A stretch of 64,000 bases of DNA, taken from contig CAYTLK010000011.1 of assembly GCA_964438515.1 (NCBI GenBank), positions 1-64,000 of the forward strand. The letters are read 5' to 3'. The DNA is from RGIG3701 sp964438515 (GTDB lineage: Bacteria > Planctomycetota > Planctomycetia > Pirellulales > Thermoguttaceae). Below, in pieces: positions 35,780 to 45,026 of this stretch. The first letter of the stretch is position 1. The number at the start of each line of letters is the position of its first letter. Position numbers and translations under genes: made by a program. The notes under the pieces were generated by a model. It was not told the origin of the DNA and made no database searches. It worked only from the letters and a program-made list of their open reading frames with translations.

Positions 35780-37420
35780 ATGTATATGTACTGCGATTCC
35801 CCCTCCGACTTTCAGTCTCTCGAAAATTTTGTCCGTCGATTCCTCCCGGTTTTTGCCCGGGCGCACGGTCAGGCGCGGCACGAAGAGAGCGGCGCGTGCG
35901 CCTCCGAAGGGCTGGAATCGTGGTGCTTTACGTTTCTTTCGGAATATTTTCATCGTACGCCGTCGTTGATGCATCAATGGATGTTCCGAGTTCTCGACCG
36001 TTTTCCGTCACAGCGCGGAAGCCGTTTGAACGTGCTTGCGCCTCGCGGAAACGCAAAATCGACGATTGGAACGCTGGCGTTTCCGCTTCGAATGGCGCTC
36101 GAGGGTGTGGAACCGTACATTTGGATTGTGTCCGACACGCACGATCAGGCGCGCCAGCACCTCGAAAACATCCGGCAGGCGATTTCTGCAAGTCGTTTGC
36201 TGAAAACACGTTACGAATCGGCGCTCAACGGACTGATTCGCTATCGGGAGGGGCGCTTGCTGCTTCCAAACGGGGCGCGTATCGAAGCGTTCGGAACGGG
36301 ACAAAAATTGCGCGGACGCCGTCACGGTGCGTTCCGTCCGAGCCTCATTGTGTGCGACGACCTGCAGAACGACGCGCACTGCCGTTCCGCAAAACTCCGT
36401 CAGACTTCGCGGGAATGGTTCTTCGGGACGCTGCTGAAAGCGGGAAATTCACGAACGAACGTGATTCATCTGGCGACGGCGCTTCATCGCGACGCACTGG
36501 CGCTCGAACTCAATCGAACGCCCGGATGGAAGTCGCGCATTTTTCGCTCCATTTTGCGCTATCCGAACCGAATGGATTTGTGGGAAACGTGGGAAAATCT
36601 TTATTTTGGGCTGGAAGACGCAGCGGATTCCAGAAACCAGCATGCAGACGAAAACGCACGTCGTTTTTACGAGGCACATCAAGGTGAAATGACAGACGGT
36701 GCCGTCGTTTTGTGGCCGGAAGAAGAGGATTTATACACTCTCATGAAAATGCGGGCTGAATCGGGAAAAAGCGCGTTTGAACGGGAAAAACAGAACTCGC
36801 CGCTCAATCCCGACCTTTGTGAGTGGGAGGAAAAATATTTCGATCGCGACGATTTTTGGTTCGACGAATTCCCGCCGGAAACGGAAACGACGCTGCGCGT
36901 GATGGCGCTCGACCCCAGCAAAGGAAAGCACGCAACTCGCGGCGACTACGCGGCTTACGTACTTTTGGCGCTCGGATCGGACGGCGAGTTGTACGTCGAT
37001 GCGGAACTGCTGCGGCTTCCAATCGACGAAATGATTGAGGCGGGCGTTCGGCTGTGGCGCACCTTTCGTCCCGACGCGTTTGGAGTGGAAGGAAATCAGT
37101 TTCAGGACCTTTTGGCCGACTTTTTCCGGAACAAATTTCAGCAGCACCGTTTACCGATTGCGCAGCCGTCGCTCATTTACAACACAACCGCCAAAGAAGT
37201 GCGTCTTCGTCGGCTCGGACCGTGGCTCGCTGCGGGTAAAATCCATTTTCGGACGCATTCGCCCGGCGCGTCGCTCCTCGTGGAACAGCTGCGGCAGTTT
37301 CCCATCGGCGACCACGACGATGGTCCCGACGCCCTCGAAATGGCGATTCGACTCATGAATCAGCAGCTCGGCGCCAATGCGTTTGATGATGGTTTGGGTT
37401 CCAACCTGTTTCGTCATTAA
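35780..37420 (+). CDS. Phage terminase large subunit
   Basis: 546 residues from ATG 35780 (GAAAGG just upstream; a second ATG at 35786 is possible). The ATPase domain has Walker A PRGNAKST at about 88-95, SDTHDQARQHL, FGTGQKLRGRRHG and Walker B LIVCDD near 190-194. The RNase-H-like nuclease has ALDPSKGKHATRGDYAA near 376 and the final DDGPDALEMAIRL. The enzyme pumps phage DNA into proheads and cuts the concatemer. It has full length and both active sites, so it appears functional. It stands in classical order before portal, protease and capsid. Confidence 0.92.
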   Translation: MYMYCDSPSDFQSLENFVRRFLPVFARAHGQARHEESGACASEGLESWCFTFLSEYFHRTPSLMHQWMFRVLDRFPSQRGSRLNVLAPRGNAKSTIGTLAFPLRMALEGVEPYIWIVSDTHDQARQHLENIRQAISASRLLKTRYESALNGLIRYREGRLLLPNGARIEAFGTGQKLRGRRHGAFRPSLIVCDDLQNDAHCRSAKLRQTSREWFFGTLLKAGNSRTNVIHLATALHRDALALELNRTPGWKSRIFRSILRYPNRMDLWETWENLYFGLEDAADSRNQHADENARRFYEAHQGEMTDGAVVLWPEEEDLYTLMKMRAESGKSAFEREKQNSPLNPDLCEWEEKYFDRDDFWFDEFPPETETTLRVMALDPSKGKHATRGDYAAYVLLALGSDGELYVDAELLRLPIDEMIEAGVRLWRTFRPDAFGVEGNQFQDLLADFFRNKFQQHRLPIAQPSLIYNTTAKEVRLRRLGPWLAAGKIHFRTHSPGASLLVEQLRQFPIGDHDDGPDALEMAIRLMNQQLGANAFDDGLGSNLFRH

Positions 37421-37599
37421 AAAACGTTAAATTTTAATTATTTCGTGATTTCAACCCAATTTCACTCGATTTTTCGCAAAATACGCCCATTTTTGCAGAA
37501 AAACGTTCGGTTTCCACCCATTTTCACAACTCGTTTCAAACCACGTTTCAACATTTATTTTCAAATTTCATTTTTTCAAAGAACTGAATTGGTCCTATT

Positions 37600-38907
37600 A
37601 TGAACAACTTTTTATCCCCCTCGTACATTGCGCCCGACGAATATTTGTTCGACGACGAAGAACGCTGGACGAACATGGAAAATACGCTCGACGACGGACG
37701 TCTCGATTCGGAAGAATCCCTCGAAGACGCGCGTCAGTCCTGCAGACATCTGGCGCTCACTAACGAATTCGCCATTTGCGGTCACGAAAACCGCATCAGT
37801 TTTGTCGTCGGGAACGGTCACCATTACACGGTCGAATGTGTGCCGGAACGTTCCGTCACTCCCGCACTTCTGACGACGACACAGGCGTGGATTGATGAAT
37901 TCCTGGATGCAAACAACTGGTTCGAACGTCAGCAGGAAATTCAGCGTCGAAAAGACCGCGATGGTGAGGTTTTTCTGCGTATTTTTGCGGATAAAGTCGG
38001 AAAAACAACCGTACGGTTTGTGGAGCCGGAAGACGTTCGGACGCCGGACGAACTGAAAAATGCAGATGGAACTTGCTCGGGGTGCAGCGGAAATCCCGTT
38101 CGTTTTGGGGTGGAAACCCGTCCGGAAGATGCGGAAACTGTTTTGGGGTACTGGGTTTGCGGCTCCTTTGTTCCGGCATCTGAAATTCAGCACCGAAAAA
38201 CGAACGTCGATGCGGCGGCGCTGCGCGGAATTCCCGTTTTTTATCCTGTGCGAAAGAACCTGCGGCGAGCGGAGAAACTGCTGCGGAATATGAGCGTTGT
38301 TGCGGAGGTTCAATCCGCGATTGCAATCATTCGAAAGCATAACGCCGGCTCAAGAATGGGGATTGAAAATTTCGCAGCTTCGACGGCTGACGCAGCCGTT
38401 CGAGCGCCCGGAAACAGCGGTCGGAATTTGTACTACCGTCAGTACACGCCGGGAACGATTCTCGACACTTCCGCGTCGGTGGAATACGAATTTCCCGTGG
38501 CCGCGGTCGATGCGAGCCGCTATATTTTGGTGCTTCAGGCGGAACTCCGCGCGATCGCCAGTCGGCTCGTGATGCCGGAATTTATGCTGACGAGCGATGC
38601 AAGCAACGCGAATTATTCTTCGACGATGATTGCGGAGGGACCGTCGGTACGAATGTTCGAACGGCTTCAGGGGGAAATGATGCACGAAGATGTGCGTCTG
38701 TTGAAACGGGTTCTGCAGAATGGCGTCTGCATCGGTTCTTTACCGCTGGAGGTGCTTTCGGATGTGCGAATTCGTGTGACTCCGCCCAAACTTTCGGTGC
38801 GCGACCGGCTGCAGGAAGTTCAGGCGGACAAAATCCTCGTGGAACTCGGCGCGATGCGTGTAGAAGAGCTTGCTGCGCGGTATAGTACTGTACAAAAAAA
38901 CAGTTAA
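37600..38907 (+). CDS. Phage portal protein
   Basis: 435 residues from ATG 37600. Portal-type features are an N-terminal wing region, a helical middle with LRRAEKLLRNMSVVAEVQ, and the conserved late segment with PEFMLTSDASNANYSS and EGPSVRMFERLQ, typical of the phage portal family that accepts the DNA through its dodecameric ring. Position after large terminase and before protease and capsid confirms it. A 179-base AT-rich spacer with short repeats of TTTCAC and CGTTTCAA precedes it. Confidence 0.85.
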   Translation: MNNFLSPSYIAPDEYLFDDEERWTNMENTLDDGRLDSEESLEDARQSCRHLALTNEFAICGHENRISFVVGNGHHYTVECVPERSVTPALLTTTQAWIDEFLDANNWFERQQEIQRRKDRDGEVFLRIFADKVGKTTVRFVEPEDVRTPDELKNADGTCSGCSGNPVRFGVETRPEDAETVLGYWVCGSFVPASEIQHRKTNVDAAALRGIPVFYPVRKNLRRAEKLLRNMSVVAEVQSAIAIIRKHNAGSRMGIENFAASTADAAVRAPGNSGRNLYYRQYTPGTILDTSASVEYEFPVAAVDASRYILVLQAELRAIASRLVMPEFMLTSDASNANYSSTMIAEGPSVRMFERLQGEMMHEDVRLLKRVLQNGVCIGSLPLEVLSDVRIRVTPPKLSVRDRLQEVQADKILVELGAMRVEELAARYSTVQKNS

Positions 38908-39010
38908 AATTTGTTCTATATTGTACGAAATGCAATTTGTGGTAAACTTTGTAAATGTAGGAAATATAACGAATTTACGAAATTTAACAAATATAAGAAA
39001 GGTGTGCAAT

Positions 39011-39211
39011 ATGGAGAATTTGCAGCTTCCTGCCGACCTGCAGATGAACGAAACGAATCAGGATCGTTCGGAGAAATTGTTCCAGACGCTTCGGGAATCT
39101 CTTTCGGAGGCGTTAAAAGAAGGTTTTTACGGAAATCTGATGCTGAATTGCTGTGTGCAGAATGGAATTATTCAATTGATTCGTACAAGCGTAGAAAAAT
39201 CGATTCGATAA
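39011..39211 (+). CDS. Small phage-island protein, function unknown
   Basis: 66 residues from ATG 39011, with AAAGG ten bases upstream; the frame extends to 38870 but into the portal end. The sequence is helical and charged (LFQTLRESLSEALKEGF) and ends VEKSIR. No family is recognised. Its place between portal and protease suggests a small head-assembly or scaffold-like protein, which is inference only. Confidence 0.55.
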   Translation: MENLQLPADLQMNETNQDRSEKLFQTLRESLSEALKEGFYGNLMLNCCVQNGIIQLIRTSVEKSIR

Positions 39212-39252
39212 TTGAAAAGTTTTTGTTTTTAATTAAAAAAGAAAGGAAAAAA

Positions 39253-40017
39253 GTGAAAATGAATCCAAAAGAGTGCAGTAACGCTCCGATTCTGGAATAC
39301 ACGCAGGCGGGGTCGAGTGTAAAGCTCGATCGGGAACAAGGGATTTTACATGAGGTGAAAATTCTTGGTCTCGTGTCGCTGAATGCGCGGACGTATGCGC
39401 CGGAAGCGTTAAAACAGGCGAAAAACCTGTATGAAAATGCGAAAGTAAACGTGAATCACCCCAAAGGACGTCCCGAGTCGCCGCGCGACTATCAGGACCG
39501 GCTCGGAAACATTCAAAACGTGGAATTTCGTGAGTCCGATGGACTTTATGCGGATTTTTACTTTAATCCGCACCATCCTCTGGCGGAGCAGCTGATGTGG
39601 GATGCGGAACACGCGCCTGGAAACGTAGGTTTTTCGCACAATATTTTGGCTCGAACCTCCAAAAATGCGGATGGAACTTTACTGGTTGAGGAAATTACGA
39701 GCGTCCGCAGCGTCGATCTTGTGGCCGACCCCGCAACGACGAATGGGTTGTTCGAGTCGCAAAATACGGCGTCCGAGGCGCATGGATCGACGTCTGAGGC
39801 GTGCGGATCGACGTCCGAAATGCAGGGGCCGGCGTCCGAGGCGCTTCAGGAGGAACTGACGGCGGTGCGTCAAAGTCTCGCCGGGCTTCAGCGTCAGTTT
39901 CAGGCGTTTTTGCGCGGAAGTCACACGGTTTCCGAACCGGTTTCCCGCATTCCGTCGGGTCGGCTCGCGGAACACCCGATGACGACGGAAGAGTTTGTGA
40001 GAAACATTTGCAGATAA
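39253..40017 (+). CDS. Prohead protease candidate (head maturation)
   Basis: About 254 residues from GTG 39253 (five bases after AAAGGA); ATG 39259 is the alternative. The first 170 residues show VKILGLVSLNARTYAPEALKQA-type and VNVNHPK segments, YADFYFN, FSHN and a SVRSVDLVADPATTNGLF segment. This order resembles phage prohead or capsid-maturation proteases with His and Ser elements. After residue 175 are short degenerate repeats (SEAHGSTSEACGSTSE) and a helix that could act as an attached scaffold. It would cleave head proteins during assembly. Context between portal and capsid raises confidence. Confidence 0.75.
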   Translation: MKMNPKECSNAPILEYTQAGSSVKLDREQGILHEVKILGLVSLNARTYAPEALKQAKNLYENAKVNVNHPKGRPESPRDYQDRLGNIQNVEFRESDGLYADFYFNPHHPLAEQLMWDAEHAPGNVGFSHNILARTSKNADGTLLVEEITSVRSVDLVADPATTNGLFESQNTASEAHGSTSEACGSTSEMQGPASEALQEELTAVRQSLAGLQRQFQAFLRGSHTVSEPVSRIPSGRLAEHPMTTEEFVRNICR

Positions 40018-40019
40018 TT

Positions 40020-40140
40020 CAATCTGCAGATAATTAAATTTAGAGGTAATTAAATTTGTAGTTTTTTTACTTAAATTTTAACGTTAATATTTACTTAAAT
40101 TTTGATTGATTTTACTTAATTTTCACTTAATTTAATTCGT
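40020..40140 (+). repeat. AT-rich spacer with short tandem repeats
   Basis: TGCAGATAATT occurs twice at the left end, TAATTAAATTT twice next, and ACTTAATTTT-like units about four times to the right. This spacer precedes the 40169 gene. Confidence 0.55.
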
Positions 40141-40168
40141 CTTTTAGAGACGATGAAAGGAATTTACA

Positions 40169-40669
40169 ATGTCGAAAAGTCTGAACTGGAAATGGGGAGA
40201 AACGAGTCCCGTGAGTGTGGAAGTCGCATCCTCCACGGCGGTTGAAGTGGGAGATTTGCTCTGGCTCAACACGGACGGAAAGGCGCAGCCGGCTTCCGCG
40301 TACGCAAAAGCAACCGATTTGACGGGGACGCAGAACGCGTTTGCGCTGAAATTTCTAGGAGTTGCAATGCAGTCGAATCCTGCATCAATGGAAGGGCGGA
40401 TTCGTGTCGCGACGACCGGAACGTTTGAGTTCAACGACGACACTTCCGATGCGTCTGCGGAAAAGCTCGGGACGTATATGGGACCGAATCTCAATTCGGC
40501 GGCGACGTATTTGAAAAGCGATGCACTTATTTCGGTTGCATCGGCAAAATACGCGGTGGGACGCATTGTGCATCTGGAAAATGTGCCGTCTGGAAAGGCC
40601 TATATTGCGATTCGTTCGACCGTTTTGCACGGCGGCGTCGCGGGTTCCGATCCCACTCACACCGCCTGA
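40169..40669 (+). CDS. Phage head decoration-like protein
   Basis: 166 residues, GAAAGGAA upstream. The sequence is beta-rich with the order VEVGDLLWLN, FLGVAMQS, RIRVATTGTFEF and YAVGRIVHLENV, resembling small beta-barrel proteins (DUF2190/decoration-like) encoded between protease and capsid. Such proteins stabilise the expanded head. Family membership is by pattern and position only. Confidence 0.6.
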   Translation: MSKSLNWKWGETSPVSVEVASSTAVEVGDLLWLNTDGKAQPASAYAKATDLTGTQNAFALKFLGVAMQSNPASMEGRIRVATTGTFEFNDDTSDASAEKLGTYMGPNLNSAATYLKSDALISVASAKYAVGRIVHLENVPSGKAYIAIRSTVLHGGVAGSDPTHTA

Positions 40670-40806
40670 CGCGCGGAGCGGGAAAAATCTGTCGGATATT
40701 CAACTTAAATATAATTAAAAAAACGTTTAATATAATTAAAAAACAGAACTGTGCAGAACTATTTCTGTTCTGCACAAAATAGAAAAAAAGAAAAGGAAAA
40801 ATACGC

Positions 40807-41967
40807 ATGAAAGCGATTAATTATCGGGAACTGAAACGCCGCGTCGAACTGGACGGACTGAAAAAAACGACGGAACATTTGAGTGAAGCGATCGGGAATC
40901 AGGAATTGAAACCGGAAGATTTCAGTTTGCGGGACCTTGCGGAGTCGCTCGTTCCGGACGGTTTGGAATGGGTGCGGTCGCTCGATCCCTGCAGCGGAAT
41001 GGCGCTTACGGAAAGTGACGGGGTGGATTCGACGGCTTTCACGAACATCACGGGGCGAATCATCAGCGCGAAAATTCGGGAGGCGTACGAACATGAAGCG
41101 TTTGTGGCGTCGAAACTCATCAGCACGATTCCGTCGCGTCTTTCTCGCGAACGCATTCCTGGTGTGGGCCGCGTGAACGGAAACGCAACGAAAGTCGCAG
41201 AAGGAATGCCGTACCCGAACGCTGGATTTAGCGAGGAATACGTCGATACGCCGGAAACGTCCAAACACGGACTCATCGTTCCTGTGACGCGCGAAGCGAT
41301 TTTCTTCGACCAGACGGGCCTCGTACTGAAACGTGCGTCGGAAGTGGGGGAAATTCTCGGAGCCGACCGGGAGAAACGGATTTTGGACGTCATTTTGGGG
41401 ATTTCCAACACGTACTCGCTGAACGGAACGTCGTACAACACGTATTACGCGTCGTCCGACAGCGGTCCGTGGACGAATAAAATCGCTTCAAACGAGCTGG
41501 CGGACTGGAGTGATGTGGATGCTGCGGAACAGCTTTTTGCGGGAATGTGCGACAGCGTGACGGGCGACCCGATTCTGATGAATCCGAATTCCGTGCTTGT
41601 AATGCCGGGGAAACGATTTATCGCTTCGCGCGTCTTCTACAACAGCGGCGTCACATGGAGCGACGGCTCGAATCACGAAATCACGATTCCCAATCCGCTT
41701 GGAAATTATAAGGTTTACGACAGTGCGTACGCGTATCGTCGATTGCTCAACAACAGCGTCAGTGCGGAAAATGCCGTAAAATATTGGTTCCTCGGCGACT
41801 TCAAACGCGCATTTGCGTACATTGAAAACTGGGGTCTGACGGTCACACGTTCGAGCGCCTTGAGTGAAGCGGGATTTTCGCAGGACATTTTGGTGCGTTA
41901 CAAAGCGAGTGAGCGCGGCGTACCGGCGGTTCTCGACCCTCGATGCGTCGTGTGCTGCACCGGCTGA
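40807..41967 (+). CDS. Phage major capsid protein candidate
   Basis: 386 residues, AAAAGGAAAA upstream. It has a short helical N arm (to about 60), then an E-loop region and beta/alpha body with VPVTREAIFFDQTG, ADREKRILDVILG, MNPNSVLVMPGKRF and YWFLGDFKRAFAYIENWGLTV, the last typical of HK97-fold capsids. It would form the icosahedral shell. No large cleavable delta domain is visible. A hairpin terminator follows at 42026, so capsid may be expressed apart from later genes. Confidence 0.75.
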   Translation: MKAINYRELKRRVELDGLKKTTEHLSEAIGNQELKPEDFSLRDLAESLVPDGLEWVRSLDPCSGMALTESDGVDSTAFTNITGRIISAKIREAYEHEAFVASKLISTIPSRLSRERIPGVGRVNGNATKVAEGMPYPNAGFSEEYVDTPETSKHGLIVPVTREAIFFDQTGLVLKRASEVGEILGADREKRILDVILGISNTYSLNGTSYNTYYASSDSGPWTNKIASNELADWSDVDAAEQLFAGMCDSVTGDPILMNPNSVLVMPGKRFIASRVFYNSGVTWSDGSNHEITIPNPLGNYKVYDSAYAYRRLLNNSVSAENAVKYWFLGDFKRAFAYIENWGLTVTRSSALSEAGFSQDILVRYKASERGVPAVLDPRCVVCCTG

Positions 41968-41982
41968 GAGTTTGAGTAAAAT

Positions 41983-42010
41983 TGCTGAAACTGCTGAAAC
42001 TGCTGAAAAA
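41983..42010 (+). repeat. Three 9-base units after the capsid gene
   Basis: TGCTGAAAC occurs as three consecutive units, the last one diverged, between the capsid stop and the terminator. Confidence 0.75.
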
Positions 42011-42025
42011 GAATGAATCCTTTAC

Positions 42026-42065
42026 GGGGAGAGCGTCATTCGGAAGGCTCGCTCTCCCTATTTTA
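42026..42065 (+). terminator. Hairpin terminator after the capsid gene
   Basis: GGGAGAGCG pairs with CGCTCTCCC over a 14-base loop, then TATTTTA. It would reduce expression of the following genes relative to capsid. Confidence 0.7.
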
Positions 42066-42089
42066 CACTAAAATCAAACTCATAAAATT

Positions 42090-43052
42090 ATGGCTTACTT
42101 AAAAACAATCACCTACACGTCGCCGATGGAGACGCTTACGTCGTTTGCGCTTCCCGTGATTCGTAAGAACGATACGGATTTACAGGCGCACGCGCGGTCG
42201 GACGGAACGGACGTTCGGTTTTATTCGGAATCGGGAACGCCTCTTCTGTTTGAGATGCAGTCGTACGATGGAACGACCGGCAGCGGAATTTGGTGGGTTC
42301 ATTGCGATTCCATCAGCAACGCGGAAAATGATTTTTCCATTCGTATGACGTACGGTGACGCGTCCCTTTCGACCGACGCAAGCAGCCGAAACGTTTGGCC
42401 GGGTCACGCAACCGTAGTGCATTTGGACGGCGGCGCGCACGATTCCGGTCCCGAAGCACGAACGCTCACGGAATACGGAACGGCGACGTATTCGGCGGGA
42501 CTTTTCGGAAATGCGTACGACAGTCCGGAAGGTTCGTACTTCAATCTCGGTACAGAATCCGATTCAACCGGGATTCAGGCGTTTTCGTACTGGGTGAAAT
42601 ACACCTCCGCCGCTTCTACACAATCCGTAGTTTTCGAGTCGAAGTACCATTATAACGATGTTTGTAATGGAAACATTCGTCACGCATGGAACTGGGGCGG
42701 CACCTCCATCAGTGCGAACGTGTGGCACTATGTTTACTTCTTTTCACAACCAGATGTTGCACAAATCGTTATCGACGGTGTGAATTATGGACTGACGGGC
42801 GGCAAAAGCGGTATTAATGCAGCGCAAACGTTCCTGGGAGGTTACGGCAGCGGTTATTCCTCCAACCCGGACGGAATACAAATCGCGGAATTCCGCTGGA
42901 CGAACCGCAACGATGCGGGCACCGCAAGCGCCGCACGAATGCTTTACGATTACAACCTTTTACTGAATCATTCAACGTACGTCAATTACAGTGCGGAAAG
43001 CGCGCAGCTTCCGATTTTGCCGTGGGTTTTTGATCCCGTTTCGGTTCTTTAA
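42090..43052 (+). CDS. DUF2341/LamG-like protein, possible head fibre or glycan binder
   Basis: 320 residues from ATG 42090, without a clear ribosome site. The first 120 residues fit the DUF2341 pattern (FALPVIRKNDTDL, ADVRFYSESGTPLLFE-like), and residues about 125-290 have the concanavalin/LamG jelly-roll pattern (VVHLDGGAHDSG, WVKYTSAAS, WHYVYFFSQ, DGIQIAEFRW). These domains bind carbohydrate or act as structural lectins. No signal peptide is seen, so it is presumably assembled on the particle rather than secreted. Its place just after capsid suggests a head decoration or fibre that contacts glycans. Confidence 0.7.
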   Translation: MAYLKTITYTSPMETLTSFALPVIRKNDTDLQAHARSDGTDVRFYSESGTPLLFEMQSYDGTTGSGIWWVHCDSISNAENDFSIRMTYGDASLSTDASSRNVWPGHATVVHLDGGAHDSGPEARTLTEYGTATYSAGLFGNAYDSPEGSYFNLGTESDSTGIQAFSYWVKYTSAASTQSVVFESKYHYNDVCNGNIRHAWNWGGTSISANVWHYVYFFSQPDVAQIVIDGVNYGLTGGKSGINAAQTFLGGYGSGYSSNPDGIQIAEFRWTNRNDAGTASAARMLYDYNLLLNHSTYVNYSAESAQLPILPWVFDPVSVL

Positions 43053-43097
43053 TTTCATAATTTCGAGAAGAAGACAAAAAGAAAGGACAAATATTTT

Positions 43098-44015
43098 ATG
43101 TTGAAAAACACTTTATGCACCCTTACGTACACCGCCTGGAACGCAACTTCCGGAACCCGCTGTACCGGGGACGTTTCAAACCATACATGCAGAATCTCGA
43201 AGGACGGCGGAACTTTTGCCGCCGCTGCGAATACGCCGACGGAACTCGAAAACGGCGTTTACGCTTTGACGCTCACGAGTTCCGAGACGAATTGCGCCGC
43301 ACTGACGCTTTCGGTGACGAGCAACGCCTCCGGAGTCGTGATTCCGCCCGTTCAAGTTTCATTCGACGATGTGACGCAGTACAAAGCCGACGTTTCCTCC
43401 ATCGCGTCCGACGCAGCCGCCGACGTTTGGAGCGCTGCAAGCCGCACACTCACGGGAGCCGTTCAGGTCGCATCGGGAACGGTCGACGTTTCGAGTACGT
43501 CCGTCAGCGCGATTCAGAATGGTTTGGCGGCGTCCTCCGCACTTGCGGCCGTTTCGGGAAAAATCGACACTTTGGATTCGGTTTGCGACGCGATGAGTTC
43601 CGTTTGTTCCGCCGCCCAAACGACTGTTGGAAGCATTTCGACGACCGTTGGAAGTCTTTCGACGACTTGCGGCGCTATCAGCGATGCGTGCAGTACGATT
43701 CAGGTTCGAACGAATCTGATTCCGGATCTTCCTGCCGCCGTAGGAAGCGCGATGACGCTCACGAACGAATATTCGGGGCTTTTGACGCTCAACGCAAACA
43801 GTATCGCAGCGGGAGTTTTGGCGTACGATATTTCCAATGTGGAGTCCTCGGCACCGATTTTTTCGCTCTGTACGGAAATTCTCGCCCATCTTCAAAGCTC
43901 GATCAGCGGCTCGACGTGGACGATTTACCGCACAAACGGCGTCACGCAGCACGCTTCCCGAACGATCGCCGCCAGTGACGAATCCACCCCCGTTACAGGA
44001 GTTTCCGGCACATGA
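43098..44015 (+). CDS. Ser/Ala/Cys-rich fibre-like protein
   Basis: 305 residues, AAAGGAC upstream. The first 95 residues look like an Ig-like or beta domain (TCRISKDGGTF, TLTSSETNCAALTLSV). Residues about 130-210 consist of repeats such as VCDAMSSVC and TTVGSISTTVGSLSTTCG, with hydrophobic spacing that suggests a trimeric coiled coil. The C terminus has the globular-looking segment SGSTWTIYRTNGV. A fibre attached to the particle is a plausible reading. The final ATGA overlaps the start of the next gene. No database family is recognised. Confidence 0.6.
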   Translation: MLKNTLCTLTYTAWNATSGTRCTGDVSNHTCRISKDGGTFAAAANTPTELENGVYALTLTSSETNCAALTLSVTSNASGVVIPPVQVSFDDVTQYKADVSSIASDAAADVWSAASRTLTGAVQVASGTVDVSSTSVSAIQNGLAASSALAAVSGKIDTLDSVCDAMSSVCSAAQTTVGSISTTVGSLSTTCGAISDACSTIQVRTNLIPDLPAAVGSAMTLTNEYSGLLTLNANSIAAGVLAYDISNVESSAPIFSLCTEILAHLQSSISGSTWTIYRTNGVTQHASRTIAASDESTPVTGVSGT

Positions 44016-44206
44016 GTACAACTTCCGAAAACAGCGGCGCAAGCAGCACGAATACCGTTCAGCCGGCATTTTTCGATTTCCTCCGATTTGTTCTCGGCTG
44101 GAAAAACGCGGCGGGGTACATCGTTACACCGGATCAGCGCAGAAAAGCAACTCCGGAAGGAATCGTTCACGTTCCAACTGCAATTTGCGGAAAAGTTCAG
44201 ATTTAA
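44012..44206 (+). CDS. Small phage-island protein, translationally coupled
   Basis: 64 residues. Its ATG overlaps the stop of the preceding gene (ATGA), which supports real coupled translation. The sequence is soluble with FFDFLRFVLGWKN in the middle. Function unknown; a connector or assembly factor by position. Confidence 0.6.
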   Translation: MSTTSENSGASSTNTVQPAFFDFLRFVLGWKNAAGYIVTPDQRRKATPEGIVHVPTAICGKVQI

Positions 44207-44217
44207 CGCTCTCATTT

Positions 44218-44275
44218 CCGTTCCTCGTTTCCGTTCCTCATTTCCGTTTCATGATTCCGTTTCCGTTTTCCACAA
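44218..44275 (+). repeat. Spacer with repeated TTTCCGTTCCTC units
   Basis: About four units of 12-13 bases, partly diverged, between small island genes. Confidence 0.6.
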
Positions 44276-44297
44276 GGATTTTTAAGGGTTTTTATTT

Positions 44298-44702
44298 ATG
44301 TCGCAGGCAAAAATTTATTATGGAACCGCCTTTCCGAATGGTTCCGCCGTTTTTCTGGCTCGCGTCGTCGGCGAGTATTCAGAGGTGCTGAAACGATCGG
44401 ATTTGAGTTCCGGTTCCTACACCGCCTCGCTTTTGGATCCGGTTCTTCCAGAACGTTCCGCACCCGTAGCGGGCCACGAAAATGTGACTCTGAATCTCGA
44501 AGATGTTTTTTTCGACGCCCTGCAAACCGATGGTTCATGGGATGTGGATGCGCAAGGGTACAATTTCCGTCATATTCCGGAAATCGACGAACATCCGCTT
44601 TTTACGCACTCCCGCAGGCTTTACGAGCTGGATTATACGTTTCATTTTATCGACACAGCGCGTCCGCCCGTTCGTGTACAGTTTCGGGTTTATACACGCT
44701 GA
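44298..44702 (+). CDS. Phage-island structural candidate, unknown family
   Basis: 134 residues from ATG 44298. Beta-rich sequence with SAVFLARVVGEYSEVLKRSD, NVTLNLEDVFFD and YTFHFIDTARPPVRVQFRV; no catalytic motif. Size and position (after capsid and fibre-like genes) suit a head-tail connector or a tail-associated protein. No family recognised. Confidence 0.65.
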   Translation: MSQAKIYYGTAFPNGSAVFLARVVGEYSEVLKRSDLSSGSYTASLLDPVLPERSAPVAGHENVTLNLEDVFFDALQTDGSWDVDAQGYNFRHIPEIDEHPLFTHSRRLYELDYTFHFIDTARPPVRVQFRVYTR

Positions 44703-44739
44703 AAGACGCAAAATACGTTTTTAAAGAAAGGAAATTTTC

Positions 44740-44955
44740 ATGCAGAATTACAAATCCATGCTTCATGTGATTCGTTCTCAAACGCTTGGAATCATCGCGG
44801 AAATCACCGCAGCGCCCAAACCGACGTATACGATGGACGAACAAACGATTTCGTGGGAAAGTTATTTGAAACAGCTTCAGGCGACCGTCGATTGGTGCAA
44901 CGCAGGCCTTATTGCGGAAGAACCGTTCGAAATTCGTACGACATCCGGAACCTGA
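44740..44955 (+). CDS. Small phage-island protein, unknown
   Basis: 71 residues, after AAAGGA. Contains LHVIRSQTLGIIAEITAAPKP and SWESYLKQLQATVDWC. Similar small proteins are common between connector genes of phages, often of unknown role. Nothing further can be assigned. Confidence 0.6.
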   Translation: MQNYKSMLHVIRSQTLGIIAEITAAPKPTYTMDEQTISWESYLKQLQATVDWCNAGLIAEEPFEIRTTSGT

Positions 44956-45026
44956 CGCCCTCCCGTTTCGCACCAGTTTTTAACCCCTATTTATAACCCA
45001 ATTTTTGATTTTTTCGAAAGGAAAAG

